This document shows, in pieces, positions 1 to 8,517 of a DNA stretch of 64,000 nucleotides (the stretch's first letter is position 1; each line of letters begins with the position of its first letter). The notes below the pieces were generated by a model that was not told the origin of the DNA, made no database searches, and saw only the letters and a program-made list of their open reading frames with translations. Both the position numbers and the translations under genes were made by a program. The stretch covers positions 463,712 to 527,711 of the forward strand of contig JAIVJV010000008.1 of assembly GCA_020199835.1 (NCBI GenBank). Direction: 5' to 3'. Origin of the DNA: Acidobacteriota bacterium. GTDB lineage: Bacteria; Acidobacteriota; Blastocatellia; Pyrinomonadales; Pyrinomonadaceae.

Positions 1-2
1 GA

Positions 3-755
3 ATGCGCAGAATCTTTCGCTGGATCTTTTTGGGAATACTGGGTGTTATCGTCGGGGTCCTTGCCTACGACGCGGTACTCCTGTTTCGCGTCTACCGGTT
101 GCGCAGCAACAATCCTTCTTCGACCTCGTTGATCGACACGCGCGCCAAAGAAGCACGAGCGAAAGGCCGACAACCCCGTCGCGAACAAGTCTGGGTGCCG
201 CTCGAACGAATCTCTCCAAACCTTCAGCGCGCAGTGCTTGCCGGTGAAGACACCAACTTCATCACGCATCGTGGTTTCGACTACGAGGCAATTCAGAAAG
301 CGTGGGAACAGGCGCAGCGGGAAGCAGCGCGCGAGGCAAAACGTGAAGGCGAGAACGACGATTGGCTGCCAAGCATCCCGGAGTTCAGGCGCGGCGGGTC
401 AACGATCTCGCAGCAACTAGCCAAGAACCTTTATCTGTCTTCGCAACGCTCGTTTATTCGCAAAGGCCAGGAAGCGATCGTCACGATCATGCTGGAACGC
501 ATGTTAACGAAGCGACGCATACTCGAGATTTATCTGAACGTGATCGAGTGGGGCGACGGTGTTTACGGCGCCGAAGCCGCGGCGCAAAAATACTTCCGCA
601 AACCAGCGTCATCACTGACGGCAAACGAAGCCGCTTTTCTCTCCGCAATGATTCCCAACCCGCGCACGGTCTTCAACCCGCAAACCAACCCGCGCCGCGT
701 CACACGCCGGCAGCGCATCATCCTGCGCGGCGTGCCCTATGTGCGATTGCCTTAG
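3..755 (+). CDS. mtgA: Monofunctional peptidoglycan glycosyltransferase (GT51)
   Basis: Polymerises lipid II into glycan strands at the outer face of the inner membrane. The 250-residue protein has one N-terminal membrane anchor (about residues 7-29) followed by a single GT51 domain, with no transpeptidase domain, as expected for MtgA. Visible motifs are GEDTNF (residues 81-86, with the catalytic Glu82), RRGGSTISQQLAKNLYL (129-145) and EIYLNVIEWGDGVYGAE (175-191). The length matches the family. The ATG is only two bases from the window edge, so the upstream context is unknown. It converges with the nuclease gene on the other strand and the two ends overlap by 4 bp. Confidence 0.93.
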   Translation: MRRIFRWIFLGILGVIVGVLAYDAVLLFRVYRLRSNNPSSTSLIDTRAKEARAKGRQPRREQVWVPLERISPNLQRAVLAGEDTNFITHRGFDYEAIQKAWEQAQREAAREAKREGENDDWLPSIPEFRRGGSTISQQLAKNLYLSSQRSFIRKGQEAIVTIMLERMLTKRRILEIYLNVIEWGDGVYGAEAAAQKYFRKPASSLTANEAAFLSAMIPNPRTVFNPQTNPRRVTRRQRIILRGVPYVRLP

Positions 756-1939
756 CGTTTGGGAGTTCTGGATTTGGGTTTTGACGTGCTGACGGTGAAG
801 GATTGGATGAAGCGAGAGATGTTGTCGTCTTCTTCGACGTAAAAGACCGCGCCGACGTACATCTGGCGGTTGCCCCTGGTGACGCGCGTGTAGACGCGCA
901 CTTTGGCGGGAATCGTGCAGGATGCGAGTTCAAACTCGCTCCGGCTGTAGCCGTTGATTGCACTACGCGTTTCGCCTTCCAGCTCACACGTAAACGCCTG
1001 CTGCGTTTTCTGCTTGTAGCCCTCGCCAAACCCCTCGAGAAACTTACGGACCATCTGATCGGCCACGTCTTTGTCAGTCTCACCGTTAGTTGGTCCAGTG
1101 ATCCACATCAACGCATAAATGGCCCATCCATCACGCGCAGCGTAGACATGTAATTCGTAAGTCTCACCCTCATGCGGTACTTCTAAAATTGCGTGTCTGC
1201 CGTCTTCCGGCATGAGTGCGGTGAAGTTCTCGCCGGTTGGTTTGTAAACGTGCCAGTTCTTGCGCGCACTTTCCTCCCACGGAACACGACCAGAAGCACC
1301 AGCATCACTCCGGCTCGCGGCTGAAGAACCGCCCATTCGTGTCGCCAGCAGCATAAAACTCGTCAACTCAGGAGTCGGACGGTCCTCACGTGCTTTTGCC
1401 GCGGGCAGTATCTCGTTACGACTCGCCGCCGGAATCCGTCTCAGTGTTTGCGCCCTGACAAACTCCCACGGCGCGATCGGATTTTCCGCTTGCCACAGCC
1501 CGCGCCGCTCACGTCGTGCGGCTTGTTCAGACTGGTGATAAACCTCGCGATCCGCCGTGTTCAAACGATGGAAATTACTCGCATCAAACCACGCCGCGCC
1601 GTCACGAATCATCTGCGCGCCGATGTCGGTCTTGTCGAGCATTACTCGTCCGACCAGACTTCCGTCCGCCGAAATGCCCTGGTACTCAACCAGAACCGAT
1701 CGGTCATAAACGAGATCCGTGAGATGTTTCTTCGCAACGTCGCCAAAAGCCTGACCCGCTTCGGGCGCGTCAACCGCGAGCAGTTTGATTCGAACCGGTC
1801 GATTGAGATTAAAAACAGTGATGACGTCGCCATCGTTGACTTCGATGACGCGTCCAAACAGAGTTGAAGCTTCTACGTTACCCGTAAGACTTGCAAGACA
1901 GGTGACGAGGAGAAAAGCGAGGACGAGATAGCGCGTCAT
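752..1939 (-). CDS. Secreted SNase-like (thermonuclease family) protein
   Basis: The first 24 residues form a signal peptide (MTRYLVLAFLL...VEA), so I start at the ATG at 1939. The longer frame, up to 2023, would run into the Roadblock gene. Residues about 26-150 are a staphylococcal-nuclease fold: GRVIEVNDGDVITV, then RIKLLAVDAPEAGQAFG, which carries the equivalent of catalytic Arg35 and the acidic residue, then SLVGRVML with the second Arg. The C-terminal 230 residues contain no domain I recognise. Probable role: extracytoplasmic nucleic acid cleavage. It is the last gene of the minus-strand pil block and may be cotranscribed with it. Confidence 0.8.
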   Translation of the reverse strand: MTRYLVLAFLLVTCLASLTGNVEASTLFGRVIEVNDGDVITVFNLNRPVRIKLLAVDAPEAGQAFGDVAKKHLTDLVYDRSVLVEYQGISADGSLVGRVMLDKTDIGAQMIRDGAAWFDASNFHRLNTADREVYHQSEQAARRERRGLWQAENPIAPWEFVRAQTLRRIPAASRNEILPAAKAREDRPTPELTSFMLLATRMGGSSAASRSDAGASGRVPWEESARKNWHVYKPTGENFTALMPEDGRHAILEVPHEGETYELHVYAARDGWAIYALMWITGPTNGETDKDVADQMVRKFLEGFGEGYKQKTQQAFTCELEGETRSAINGYSRSEFELASCTIPAKVRVYTRVTRGNRQMYVGAVFYVEEDDNISRFIQSFTVSTSKPKSRTPKR

Positions 1940-1958
1940 AGTGCGTGCCCGCAATGGA

Positions 1959-2324
1959 CTAAATAGCAAACTCTTTCGCCAGCTTGAGCTCGGCTTTTCG
2001 CAACTCGAAACGCCCGCGGCCAATATTGCCTGCAGCGCCCAACGCCAACACGACGAAATAGTCTTTACTCAATAGCCGCATCAGCATCACCGCGCCTTCG
2101 AGCGATATGACGAGTTCGCGCAGACCACCAAGACCGGTGTCCGAACCCGCTCGCTGCGCGCCGCGCACAATCGACGTAAACTCCGCGGCTGCAACGTCGA
2201 GGTTTGCTTCCACGCCAGCCTGGCCGAGGACTTTTTCGACCGCGATACCATCCGTTCCCATTATGAGCGCACCGAGGCTGCCCTCGGTGCGTTCGATAAT
2301 GGACTCAAGCATCTCCTTGAACAT
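1959..2324 (-). CDS. Roadblock/LC7 domain protein (MglB-like)
   Basis: A 121-residue protein made of a single Roadblock/LC7 domain: an N-terminal helix, then GALIMGTDGIAVEKV, VAAAEFTSIVRGAQ and LVISLEGAVMLMRLL. Such proteins dimerise and often act as regulators or GAPs of Ras-like GTPases; MglB in Myxococcus controls pilus polarity. I chose the ATG at 2324 because GGAGG lies five bases upstream. A TTG at 2336 is in frame but less likely. It directly follows pilQ, which suggests a link to type IV pilus function, but no MglA-type GTPase is present in the window. Confidence 0.8.
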   Translation of the reverse strand: MFKEMLESIIERTEGSLGALIMGTDGIAVEKVLGQAGVEANLDVAAAEFTSIVRGAQRAGSDTGLGGLRELVISLEGAVMLMRLLSKDYFVVLALGAAGNIGRGRFELRKAELKLAKEFAI

Positions 2325-2336
2325 TGTGGCCTCCAA

Positions 2337-4058
2337 TTACGGACGTTGACCGCCCAGTGAACCGGGACGCGCTGGGTTCGCGCCGGCAGGACTGTTGGCG
2401 GTGGGAGCGCTCAGCAATTGCGGCTGAGTTGTTGGCGTCGTTTGAGACTGAGGTTGTTGTAACTGGGTCGGCGTCGGCGTGTTGCTCGGCGGATTTCCGA
2501 GTGGCACCGGCTGCGGAATTGTCACCGTGCGTTGACCACCGTTGCCAACCGTACCCGCTGTCGGACGTCCCTGATAATCCGGACGGTAAATGTGCGGGGT
2601 AATGAAGAACAGGATTTCACTGTTCTGTCGCGTCGTCAGTTTGCGCTTGAAGAGATTGCCCAGGACGGGAATCGAAGCGAGTCCCGGAGTGCGTTGTTGA
2701 ACTTCGCCTTCGTTGTCGGCCAGCACGCCACCCATAACCGTGGTGCCGCCATCTGGAACCAGCACTTCCGATTGCATGCGCTGAGTGTCGATACCCGGAA
2801 CGCCACCGACGGCGATACCGGTATTGATGGTGTTGTTTTCAATCGTGACGCGTAACACGACCGTGCCGGCGTCTGTGATTTGCGGCGTGATTGAAAGACG
2901 TAGCGGAACTGAAACGAAGGTCGTGGTCACAACGGCAGTGCCGCTGGCGGCCTGTGTCGTCTGCACCGGAATCTGCGAACCACTTTCGATCTGCGCCGGA
3001 CGATTATTGAGCGCCGTGACGCGCGGAGTCGCAACAGTCTTCGCCTGACCACGGGATTCAGCAAGTGAAAGCAGCGCACTGATCTGACCAGTACCGAGTA
3101 GTCCGGTAGTCAAACCGATTACAGTGTTTGCCGCGGCAGCCGCGAGCGAGGGGAGCGGTTGATTCGTGCCGTCCAAACCACCGAAGACACCGAACGGATT
3201 CGGACCTGTTCTCACAGCGCCCTCGCCGCCGCCACCGCCGCCGCCACCACCACCGCTGGACCCACTGCTCGACGGTAGCGTTGTGAAGCTGCCCAAACCA
3301 CCACGACCCGGATTCATAACGCCCAGGGAAAGCTGCGCGCCAAGGTCGCGGCTGAAGTTGCGTTGTGCGATGACGATACGCGTTTCGATCTCTACCTGCG
3401 GTTCCGGCTGGTCCAGGATTGCAACCAACTGCCTAACCGCGTCGATGTTCTCTTTAACGTCCGTGATGATCAGGGTGTTGCTGCGACCATCAACTTCGAT
3501 CGAACCACGTCGCGAAAGACGGCGCGAGATGATCGGCAACAGACCTTGATCACTACTGCCGCCGGTTGCATCACCACCAGCGCCGCCACTGAAACTAAGA
3601 TTTGTTGCGCCACCGGAGAACGCGCCCGTCGAACCCGCCGCCTGGGCCAACGTGCCCGAAGCACGCGCGTAGTTGAGTCGGATAAATTCTGTCACGAGGG
3701 GCGAAGCATCGAGCCGCGAGTCATTGATCACCTTCTGCGTTTCCGCTTCTTTGGCGAGAACGTCAGTCGTGGCGACACGCAAAATATTACCGCTGACTTC
3801 AATACCTAAACGGTTGGCCTTGAGCACTGCATCGAGCGCCACATTCCAGGGCACATCCTGCACGTTCACCGTTACCGGCACGGCGCTGACCGAAGCGTCG
3901 ATCACGAAATTTACGCCGTACTGTTCGGTGATGTAGTTGAGGATGTCGCGGACGTCGGCATTCACGACGTTCAGGTTGATCGGCTCACCGACGAAACCGG
4001 GTTGTCCGTACTGCCGGCCCTGCTCCGACTGTTTATCGGCGGGGGGGGGATAAGACAT
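2337..4058 (-). CDS. pilQ: Type IV pilus secretin PilQ, signal-less N-terminus
   Basis: Outer-membrane secretin through which the pilus leaves the cell. The N-terminal part is an STN/N0 domain (INLNVVNADVRDILNYI), followed by an N1 domain with a Gly/Ser-rich insert, another long Gly run, and the secretin core with VPLRLSITPQI, a VPDGGTTVMGG motif and a LFKRK...EILFFITP end. About 574 residues. Starts are possible at 4058 or 4061, because AAGGAGG sits just upstream. The reading frame is closed by a stop upstream of the GTG at 4100. Unlike typical PilQ, I see neither a signal peptide nor AMIN domains. A run of nine C residues (G in the given strand, 4041-4049) falls at codons 3-6. The C-terminus is Pro/Gln-rich. 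Confidence 0.88.
   Translation of the reverse strand: MSYPPPADKQSEQGRQYGQPGFVGEPINLNVVNADVRDILNYITEQYGVNFVIDASVSAVPVTVNVQDVPWNVALDAVLKANRLGIEVSGNILRVATTDVLAKEAETQKVINDSRLDASPLVTEFIRLNYARASGTLAQAAGSTGAFSGGATNLSFSGGAGGDATGGSSDQGLLPIISRRLSRRGSIEVDGRSNTLIITDVKENIDAVRQLVAILDQPEPQVEIETRIVIAQRNFSRDLGAQLSLGVMNPGRGGLGSFTTLPSSSGSSGGGGGGGGGGEGAVRTGPNPFGVFGGLDGTNQPLPSLAAAAANTVIGLTTGLLGTGQISALLSLAESRGQAKTVATPRVTALNNRPAQIESGSQIPVQTTQAASGTAVVTTTFVSVPLRLSITPQITDAGTVVLRVTIENNTINTGIAVGGVPGIDTQRMQSEVLVPDGGTTVMGGVLADNEGEVQQRTPGLASIPVLGNLFKRKLTTRQNSEILFFITPHIYRPDYQGRPTAGTVGNGGQRTVTIPQPVPLGNPPSNTPTPTQLQQPQSQTTPTTQPQLLSAPTANSPAGANPARPGSLGGQRP
4041..4049. repeat. Homopolymer G9/C9 tract at the start of pilQ
   Basis: Nine consecutive G on the plus strand, which read as C codons a few positions after the pilQ start codon. 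A gain or loss of one base would take the gene out of frame almost at once. Confidence 0.9.
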
Positions 4059-4241
4059 CATTCCCTCCTTAGGGGGATTGGTTTCAGGAGCCGCCGCCAC
4101 GCACTACGCTCGATTGCCGGGGCAAATAAAGCGCGCGCCGCACTGAACGCGGTTGTCCTGTTTTTGTCAAAGGAGCTGGTGGGTCGGCATGAAGAACACC
4201 AGCGCGATAACGGTTTGGTCCAACTTACCAAACCCAAACTG

Positions 4242-4856
4242 TCAGGGCTTGGCAGTCGCAACTGACGAGGCAGCGCCTGCGGGCGCAGTGACTGTGTTTA
4301 CCGGGGCGGGTTGTCGCAAAGGCTTGTGCTGGACTGTTCTTTCACGACGGCCATCGGTGAACACTGTTTCACGACGGAACACCAGGCGACCGTCTTCGAT
4401 AGCGACTAGCTGACCGTCGTAGAACGGTTCGCCCGGATAGATCACGTAGGAAAGTTTGATGGGAGTTGCTTCGACGATCGCGGCATATCCTCTCGGCGTG
4501 CGAGAGATTCCGATCACCTCGATCTCGCTGAGCAACAGAGCGGTGGTGGGCTTCGGCGCCGGCATGCGCGCGCTCATCGCGGCAGCCTTCTGCGCCTTGT
4601 ACGCATTTATTCTTTCCTGAATCGACGGAATCGGCGATTGGTTCGCAACCCGCTTCACCATCGGACGCGGTGGTTCATACTTTCTAAACGGATCGCGACC
4701 ACCGGTCGACACGCGCTTGGCCGCAGGCTTCGGCGGCTGAGTCGCCTCAGTTTGCTGGGCCATTGCGGGCAGAACTAAACCGCCGGCACTCAGGATCACC
4801 ACGCCCAGCAGCGAAGCCGTAAACCGTACTCTCGATGTTTTCTTGTCATGCATCAT
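4242..4856 (-). CDS. pilP: Type IV pilus assembly protein PilP
   Basis: A 204-residue exported protein with a signal peptide (about residues 1-33, cleaved after PAMAQ). A PilP-type segment follows: GGRDPFRKYEPP, a helical linker, and a C-terminal beta domain (ALLLSEIEVIGISRTPRGYAA ... YPGEPFYDGQLVAIEDGRLVFR). PilP links the inner-membrane PilN/PilO pair to the secretin PilQ. The order pilM-N-O-P-Q on the minus strand supports the call although PilP sequences are poorly conserved. The protein carries no Cys lipobox, unlike many proteobacterial PilP. It is separated from pilO by a short gap. Confidence 0.82.
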   Translation of the reverse strand: MMHDKKTSRVRFTASLLGVVILSAGGLVLPAMAQQTEATQPPKPAAKRVSTGGRDPFRKYEPPRPMVKRVANQSPIPSIQERINAYKAQKAAAMSARMPAPKPTTALLLSEIEVIGISRTPRGYAAIVEATPIKLSYVIYPGEPFYDGQLVAIEDGRLVFRRETVFTDGRRERTVQHKPLRQPAPVNTVTAPAGAASSVATAKP

Positions 4857-4870
4857 GATGACTCTCTTAA

Positions 4871-5512
4871 CTATTTGGCAGGTTGAGGGGCAGGAGCGGC
4901 GCCACCGGATGCACCCTTGGCGTTGGCGACCTGCGGTGTGTTCTGGAGACGTTCGGAGGGAACGTAATACGCGGTGAGATCAAAACGCGCATCAACCGTC
5001 TTGTTCAACGATTGTTTTTCGAGTTGCTTCAGTTCGAAATTGGTGATCGAAACGATTCGTTGATAGTGGGCCAACTGTTCGAAGAACGCGCGCAAACCGG
5101 CAAAACCACTCACGACGGTGACTTCGATCTTCTTGCCGCTGTAGTTGTCCTGCTGGATGTCTTCCTTCGGATTGAACCGGCTCAGGACGAGGCCGTTGTT
5201 GCGCGCGCGGTCCTGGATTCCCTGCAACACCATCGTCAGCTCGCGTTGCTCGGGCAGCAAAGCTTTCAACTCAGCGAACTCTTCTTCACGCGCTTTGTAC
5301 GTGGCTTTGAAGTTGTTCAGGTTCTGCGAAACGATTTGCAATTGCGCATTACGCGGACGCAATTGCGCGATCTCGTCTTCCATCGTCTTGATCTCAGCGC
5401 GCGTGCCGCTGGTAACGAAATACCAGAAGCCGGCGTACAGCAGACCGCCGACAACCAGGAACGCGACTAGTCGCAAATACCAGGGAAGGGTTGGAAGATT
5501 GCCGAGTTTCAT
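4871..5512 (-). CDS. pilO: Type IV pilus assembly protein PilO
   Basis: A 213-residue bitopic inner-membrane protein: a short cytoplasmic end, one membrane segment at about residues 14-33, a coiled coil (about 36-90) and a C-terminal ferredoxin-like domain (GKKIEVTVVSGFAGLRAFFEQLAHYQRIVSI, about 128-160), which is the PilO signature. It forms heterodimers with PilN and aligns the motor with the secretin. It ends in an Ala/Pro-rich tail. Its place between pilN and pilP and its normal length make the assignment safe. Confidence 0.88.
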   Translation of the reverse strand: MKLGNLPTLPWYLRLVAFLVVGGLLYAGFWYFVTSGTRAEIKTMEDEIAQLRPRNAQLQIVSQNLNNFKATYKAREEEFAELKALLPEQRELTMVLQGIQDRARNNGLVLSRFNPKEDIQQDNYSGKKIEVTVVSGFAGLRAFFEQLAHYQRIVSITNFELKQLEKQSLNKTVDARFDLTAYYVPSERLQNTPQVANAKGASGGAAPAPQPAK

Positions 5513-5538
5513 TTCATTGATCCTTTAGTTTCAGAGCG

Positions 5539-6240
5539 CTACTTCTTCATCGCGACCTGATTCGCCGGGGCAGGAGCAGCTTGTGACTGCGACTTTGAAG
5601 TGGCAAAGCTTGCTTTGACGGTGAAGACCACTACTTCAGGTTTGATGACAGTCGCATCGTTCACGCCCGGCGCAGTACCCGCAGCCGGCGCGGCGGCCGT
5701 CGTGTTCGTGTCCTTGGCAACCTCTCGTTGCGTCTCGATGTTGAGGTTGCTGAACAATCCGCCCGAGAATTCCAGGCTCTGGCCGAATTTCGTGACCGAG
5801 TACTCGTTGGGCGACTCACCCTTAATGGTTACTTCGCCTTCCTTTTGTTCGATCGCCGTTAAGTAAAGACCGGGAACCGCATCGAAACGCGCTTTGATCT
5901 CCTGCAGCACAGCGCTTGGTCCCTGCTGTGATTCGCGAAGTTTCTTGATCGCATCGATACGCGCTTTGATCTCCTCGCTCTTCTTCTCGAGTTCCTTCTG
6001 CTCCTTTTCAATAGCGAGCATCTGCTGGTTGATGCGCTTCTGGTTATCGAGCTCTTTCTGCGCCGCGGTGTGGGCCATGTTTGTACTCACGTAGTCGTAG
6101 CCCATCGCGAGGACCATCAAACCAAACACGGTTAACGCGAGCAGGAACGTCTGCATGCGCGGGTTCGCGACTCTGTCTTCAACGAGGGCGACGCCCTGCG
6201 GCCGGTCGGTTACTGATTCGAGAAGGTTTACTTTGATCAT
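5539..6240 (-). CDS. pilN: Type IV pilus assembly protein PilN
   Basis: A 233-residue membrane protein that starts with MIKVNLLES, the conserved cytoplasmic PilN motif that docks into PilM. One membrane span lies at about residues 30-50, then a strongly charged coiled coil (about 58-100), then a periplasmic domain (VLQEIKARFDAVPGLYL ... VTIKGESPNEYSVTKF). The start codon overlaps the pilM stop by four bases (ATGA), which points to translational coupling. The C-terminal 30 residues are Ala/Gln-rich and may be disordered. Confidence 0.9.
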   Translation of the reverse strand: MIKVNLLESVTDRPQGVALVEDRVANPRMQTFLLALTVFGLMVLAMGYDYVSTNMAHTAAQKELDNQKRINQQMLAIEKEQKELEKKSEEIKARIDAIKKLRESQQGPSAVLQEIKARFDAVPGLYLTAIEQKEGEVTIKGESPNEYSVTKFGQSLEFSGGLFSNLNIETQREVAKDTNTTAAAPAAGTAPGVNDATVIKPEVVVFTVKASFATSKSQSQAAPAPANQVAMKK

Positions 6241-7298
6241 GCCTCTACTCCTCTCAGCGCCAAGCCGACAGCCACCGCCATCTCAGGCACTATCTCTCGC
6301 ATGTAATCCGGGTCGAACTTTTTCGCATCGACTTCGATCTGCCGGAACGGATCGAAAACTTCCACCGGAATCTCAAAACGATGCGCGAGGAACTCAGCCA
6401 AACCCGGAAGCTTGGAACCGCCGCCGGCGAGCAAAATCTTTTGAATCGCTGCTTCGCCTTCCTGCGCAGTCGCGCGATAGAAGTCGACGGTCTTCTTCAC
6501 TTCGAGTGCGAGGGTTTCCGAAACGGTTTCAATGATCGGTTGGATGGGCCGTGGTTCGACGCTGTCGGGCAACGCCATACCGCGCTTTACGGCTTCTGCC
6601 TGTTCGTAGCTGAGACCGAGTTCTTTCTGAAGCAAACTGGTGTACTGGCTGCCGCCGACTGAAGCGTCGCGCGCGAAAATTGAGCGCGTGCCATTCAGGA
6701 TGTTGATGTTCATCGTCGCGGCCCCGATATTCAGCAGGGCCACGATCTCGCCGGGATGCGGCTGGTAATTCATCTCGTAGCAATTCTGCAACGCAAACGC
6801 GTCAACGTCGATGATGACCGGCTGCATGCCGGCAAGTTGAATCGCCTGTTTCACGTTCGCGATCTTGTCGCTCTTGCATGCGGCCATAAGCACGTGCAAA
6901 GCGTCCTGCGATTTACTCGTCAACTCGTAATCGAGATTCACGTCTGCGATGTCGAAAGGGATGTGCTCCTCGGCATGCCAGCTAAACGACTCCTGCAATT
7001 CCTCCTGGCTCATCTGCGGCAACACGATGTTCTTCACGATCACGGAGTGACCGCTCACACCCGCGCACACGCGCGTGGTGCGGATCTGGTGATCGTTGAA
7101 GATCTGGGAGATGACGTTGGAGACGTTGTTCAGCTCCATGATCTGCCCATCGACGATCGTGTCGGTCTGAAGATTCTCGAAACCGAGATTCACGAGCTGT
7201 AACGATGCTCCCTTTTTGCCGAGCTCAACTGCCTTGACGGAGCTGGAGCCGATATCGAGGCCGACGAGGTTCTTTTTTCCGGAGCCTTTTTTGAACAT
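6237..7298 (-). CDS. pilM: Type IV pilus assembly protein PilM (actin-like ATPase)
   Basis: A 353-residue cytoplasmic FtsA/actin-fold protein that binds the N-terminus of PilN. Visible motifs are the phosphate-1 loop LVGLDIGSSSVKAVEL (about 11-26), the phosphate-2 segment VALLNIGAATMNINIL (about 186-201), and the adenosine motif ILLAGGGSKLPGLAEFL (about 288-304). It is the first gene of the minus-strand pil block, and the 348-base gap upstream must hold the promoter. Length and motif order are as expected for the family. Confidence 0.93.
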   Translation of the reverse strand: MFKKGSGKKNLVGLDIGSSSVKAVELGKKGASLQLVNLGFENLQTDTIVDGQIMELNNVSNVISQIFNDHQIRTTRVCAGVSGHSVIVKNIVLPQMSQEELQESFSWHAEEHIPFDIADVNLDYELTSKSQDALHVLMAACKSDKIANVKQAIQLAGMQPVIIDVDAFALQNCYEMNYQPHPGEIVALLNIGAATMNINILNGTRSIFARDASVGGSQYTSLLQKELGLSYEQAEAVKRGMALPDSVEPRPIQPIIETVSETLALEVKKTVDFYRATAQEGEAAIQKILLAGGGSKLPGLAEFLAHRFEIPVEVFDPFRQIEVDAKKFDPDYMREIVPEMAVAVGLALRGVEA

Positions 7299-7646
7299 GT
7301 CTAATGGGTCCTCACCGCGGCAGCGCGCAATTTGTTTTGCTGGCGAAGGCGGGCACGTGCTTTCCGCGCACGCGGCAGTTTTCGTTTAGCTAGTTTCGTA
7401 GTGGCGGGAGAATTTGTCGGGTTCAGAATCATGCTCACCTTCTGGGTAAGGTCTTTAGTCACGGCGCCAACTTGCGTGGAAGTGTCCGGCAGGCGTCAAC
7501 GGCAGAGTCGCGCCGTTAACCTGAGTCAGATTACCCTAGCGTGCCAAACAGTGTCAACCGCTATTTTTCAGCGTTTAACTCGTTCTATAGCAGCGGTTAG
7601 AACTGGTTTTTGGAACAGAATGGCGTGTCTTCCAGAGGTGAGAGCC
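7299..7646. other. Gene-free region upstream of pilM
   Basis: About 350 bases between pilM and the acyltransferase gene, both on the minus strand. The frames here are shadows or low-complexity Arg-rich readings. It must contain the promoter of the pil block, but I could not point to a convincing -35/-10 pair. Confidence 0.4.
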
Positions 7647-8411
7647 TCAAGGCGGGTCTTTGAGCTTGACGGTTTTTGCGGGAATTCCGACGACGATGTG
7701 ATTCGCTTGGACGTCGCGCGTGACTACTGCGCTGGTGCCGATCATCGCTCGATCGCCGACCTGGACGCCGGCCAGAACTGTGGCGTGATAGGTGATCCGG
7801 ACGCCGTTGCCGATGCGTGTTGTGGGCGTGTCGACCTTGTGGATGTCGTAGATATCGTGGCTGTGGGAATAGACGTTTACGTAGTCCGAAATCGAGACAT
7901 TGTCGCCAATCTCGATGCCGCCGCGATCGTCGAGCAGCACGTTGCGATGTACGACGACGTTGTTGCCGATCGAGATGTTGTAGCCGAAGGACCATTCGAC
8001 AGAGTGCCAGCACTTGAAGTTGTCGCCGACGCTGCGAAAGATCAACGGCGCAAGCATGCGGCGAAAGTCGTGGCCGAGCAGTGCGTTTTGTCCGAGTGGT
8101 GAACGATCAAACATCTGCCAGAGCCAGATCATCGGCTTGCGTTGCGCATAGAGTTTGGAATCGATGTCGGTGTAGTACTCGGGCTCCGTGGTGATGTTGC
8201 GTGGATCGAATGTGTGATAGGTAGCGCGCGCGGCGAGTGGAAGGTCTTCGGGATTGGTTCGTCCCGATCCGTAATAGATCTGAAAGAGCGTGTCACGCAC
8301 GACGTCATTCGGATTCGTCGCGCCGTTTGTTAGCGACTTTTCTAGTTCAGTCAGGAAGCCTTTGTAGTCGTGTTCTGCCAGGGCCTGTGCAGACAATTGG
8401 CGGTAAGTCAT
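7647..8411 (-). CDS. Hexapeptide-repeat (left-handed beta-helix) acyltransferase
   Basis: The C-terminal half (about residues 120-250) is a left-handed parallel beta-helix with hexapeptide turns (ISIGNNVVVHRNVLL, IEIGDNVSISDYVNVYSHSHD, TRIGNGVRITYHATVLAGVQVGDRAMIG) and ends in the typical VVGIPAKTVK. The segment around YSHSHD supplies the likely catalytic His, as in maltose/galactoside O-acetyltransferases. The N-terminal 110 residues are helical and unassigned. Substrate unknown; envelope or capsular sugars are plausible. I use the ATG at 8411; a TTG at 8429 extends the frame by six codons. Confidence 0.82.
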   Translation of the reverse strand: MTYRQLSAQALAEHDYKGFLTELEKSLTNGATNPNDVVRDTLFQIYYGSGRTNPEDLPLAARATYHTFDPRNITTEPEYYTDIDSKLYAQRKPMIWLWQMFDRSPLGQNALLGHDFRRMLAPLIFRSVGDNFKCWHSVEWSFGYNISIGNNVVVHRNVLLDDRGGIEIGDNVSISDYVNVYSHSHDIYDIHKVDTPTTRIGNGVRITYHATVLAGVQVGDRAMIGTSAVVTRDVQANHIVVGIPAKTVKLKDPP

Positions 8412-8517
8412 AAGCGGACGTCGAGTCAAAGTAACACAGGTCCTGGCCGCAGAGAAACAGAGATTTTGAGTGAGGCAACTTGCCTCGCGCTAGTCCGGAG
8501 GCTAGCATGCGCTGCAA

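Noticed and set aside
7332..8102. Long plus-strand frame opposite the acyltransferase
   Set aside because: It is the complement of the hexapeptide-repeat gene; the repeats on the minus strand are clearly the real reading.
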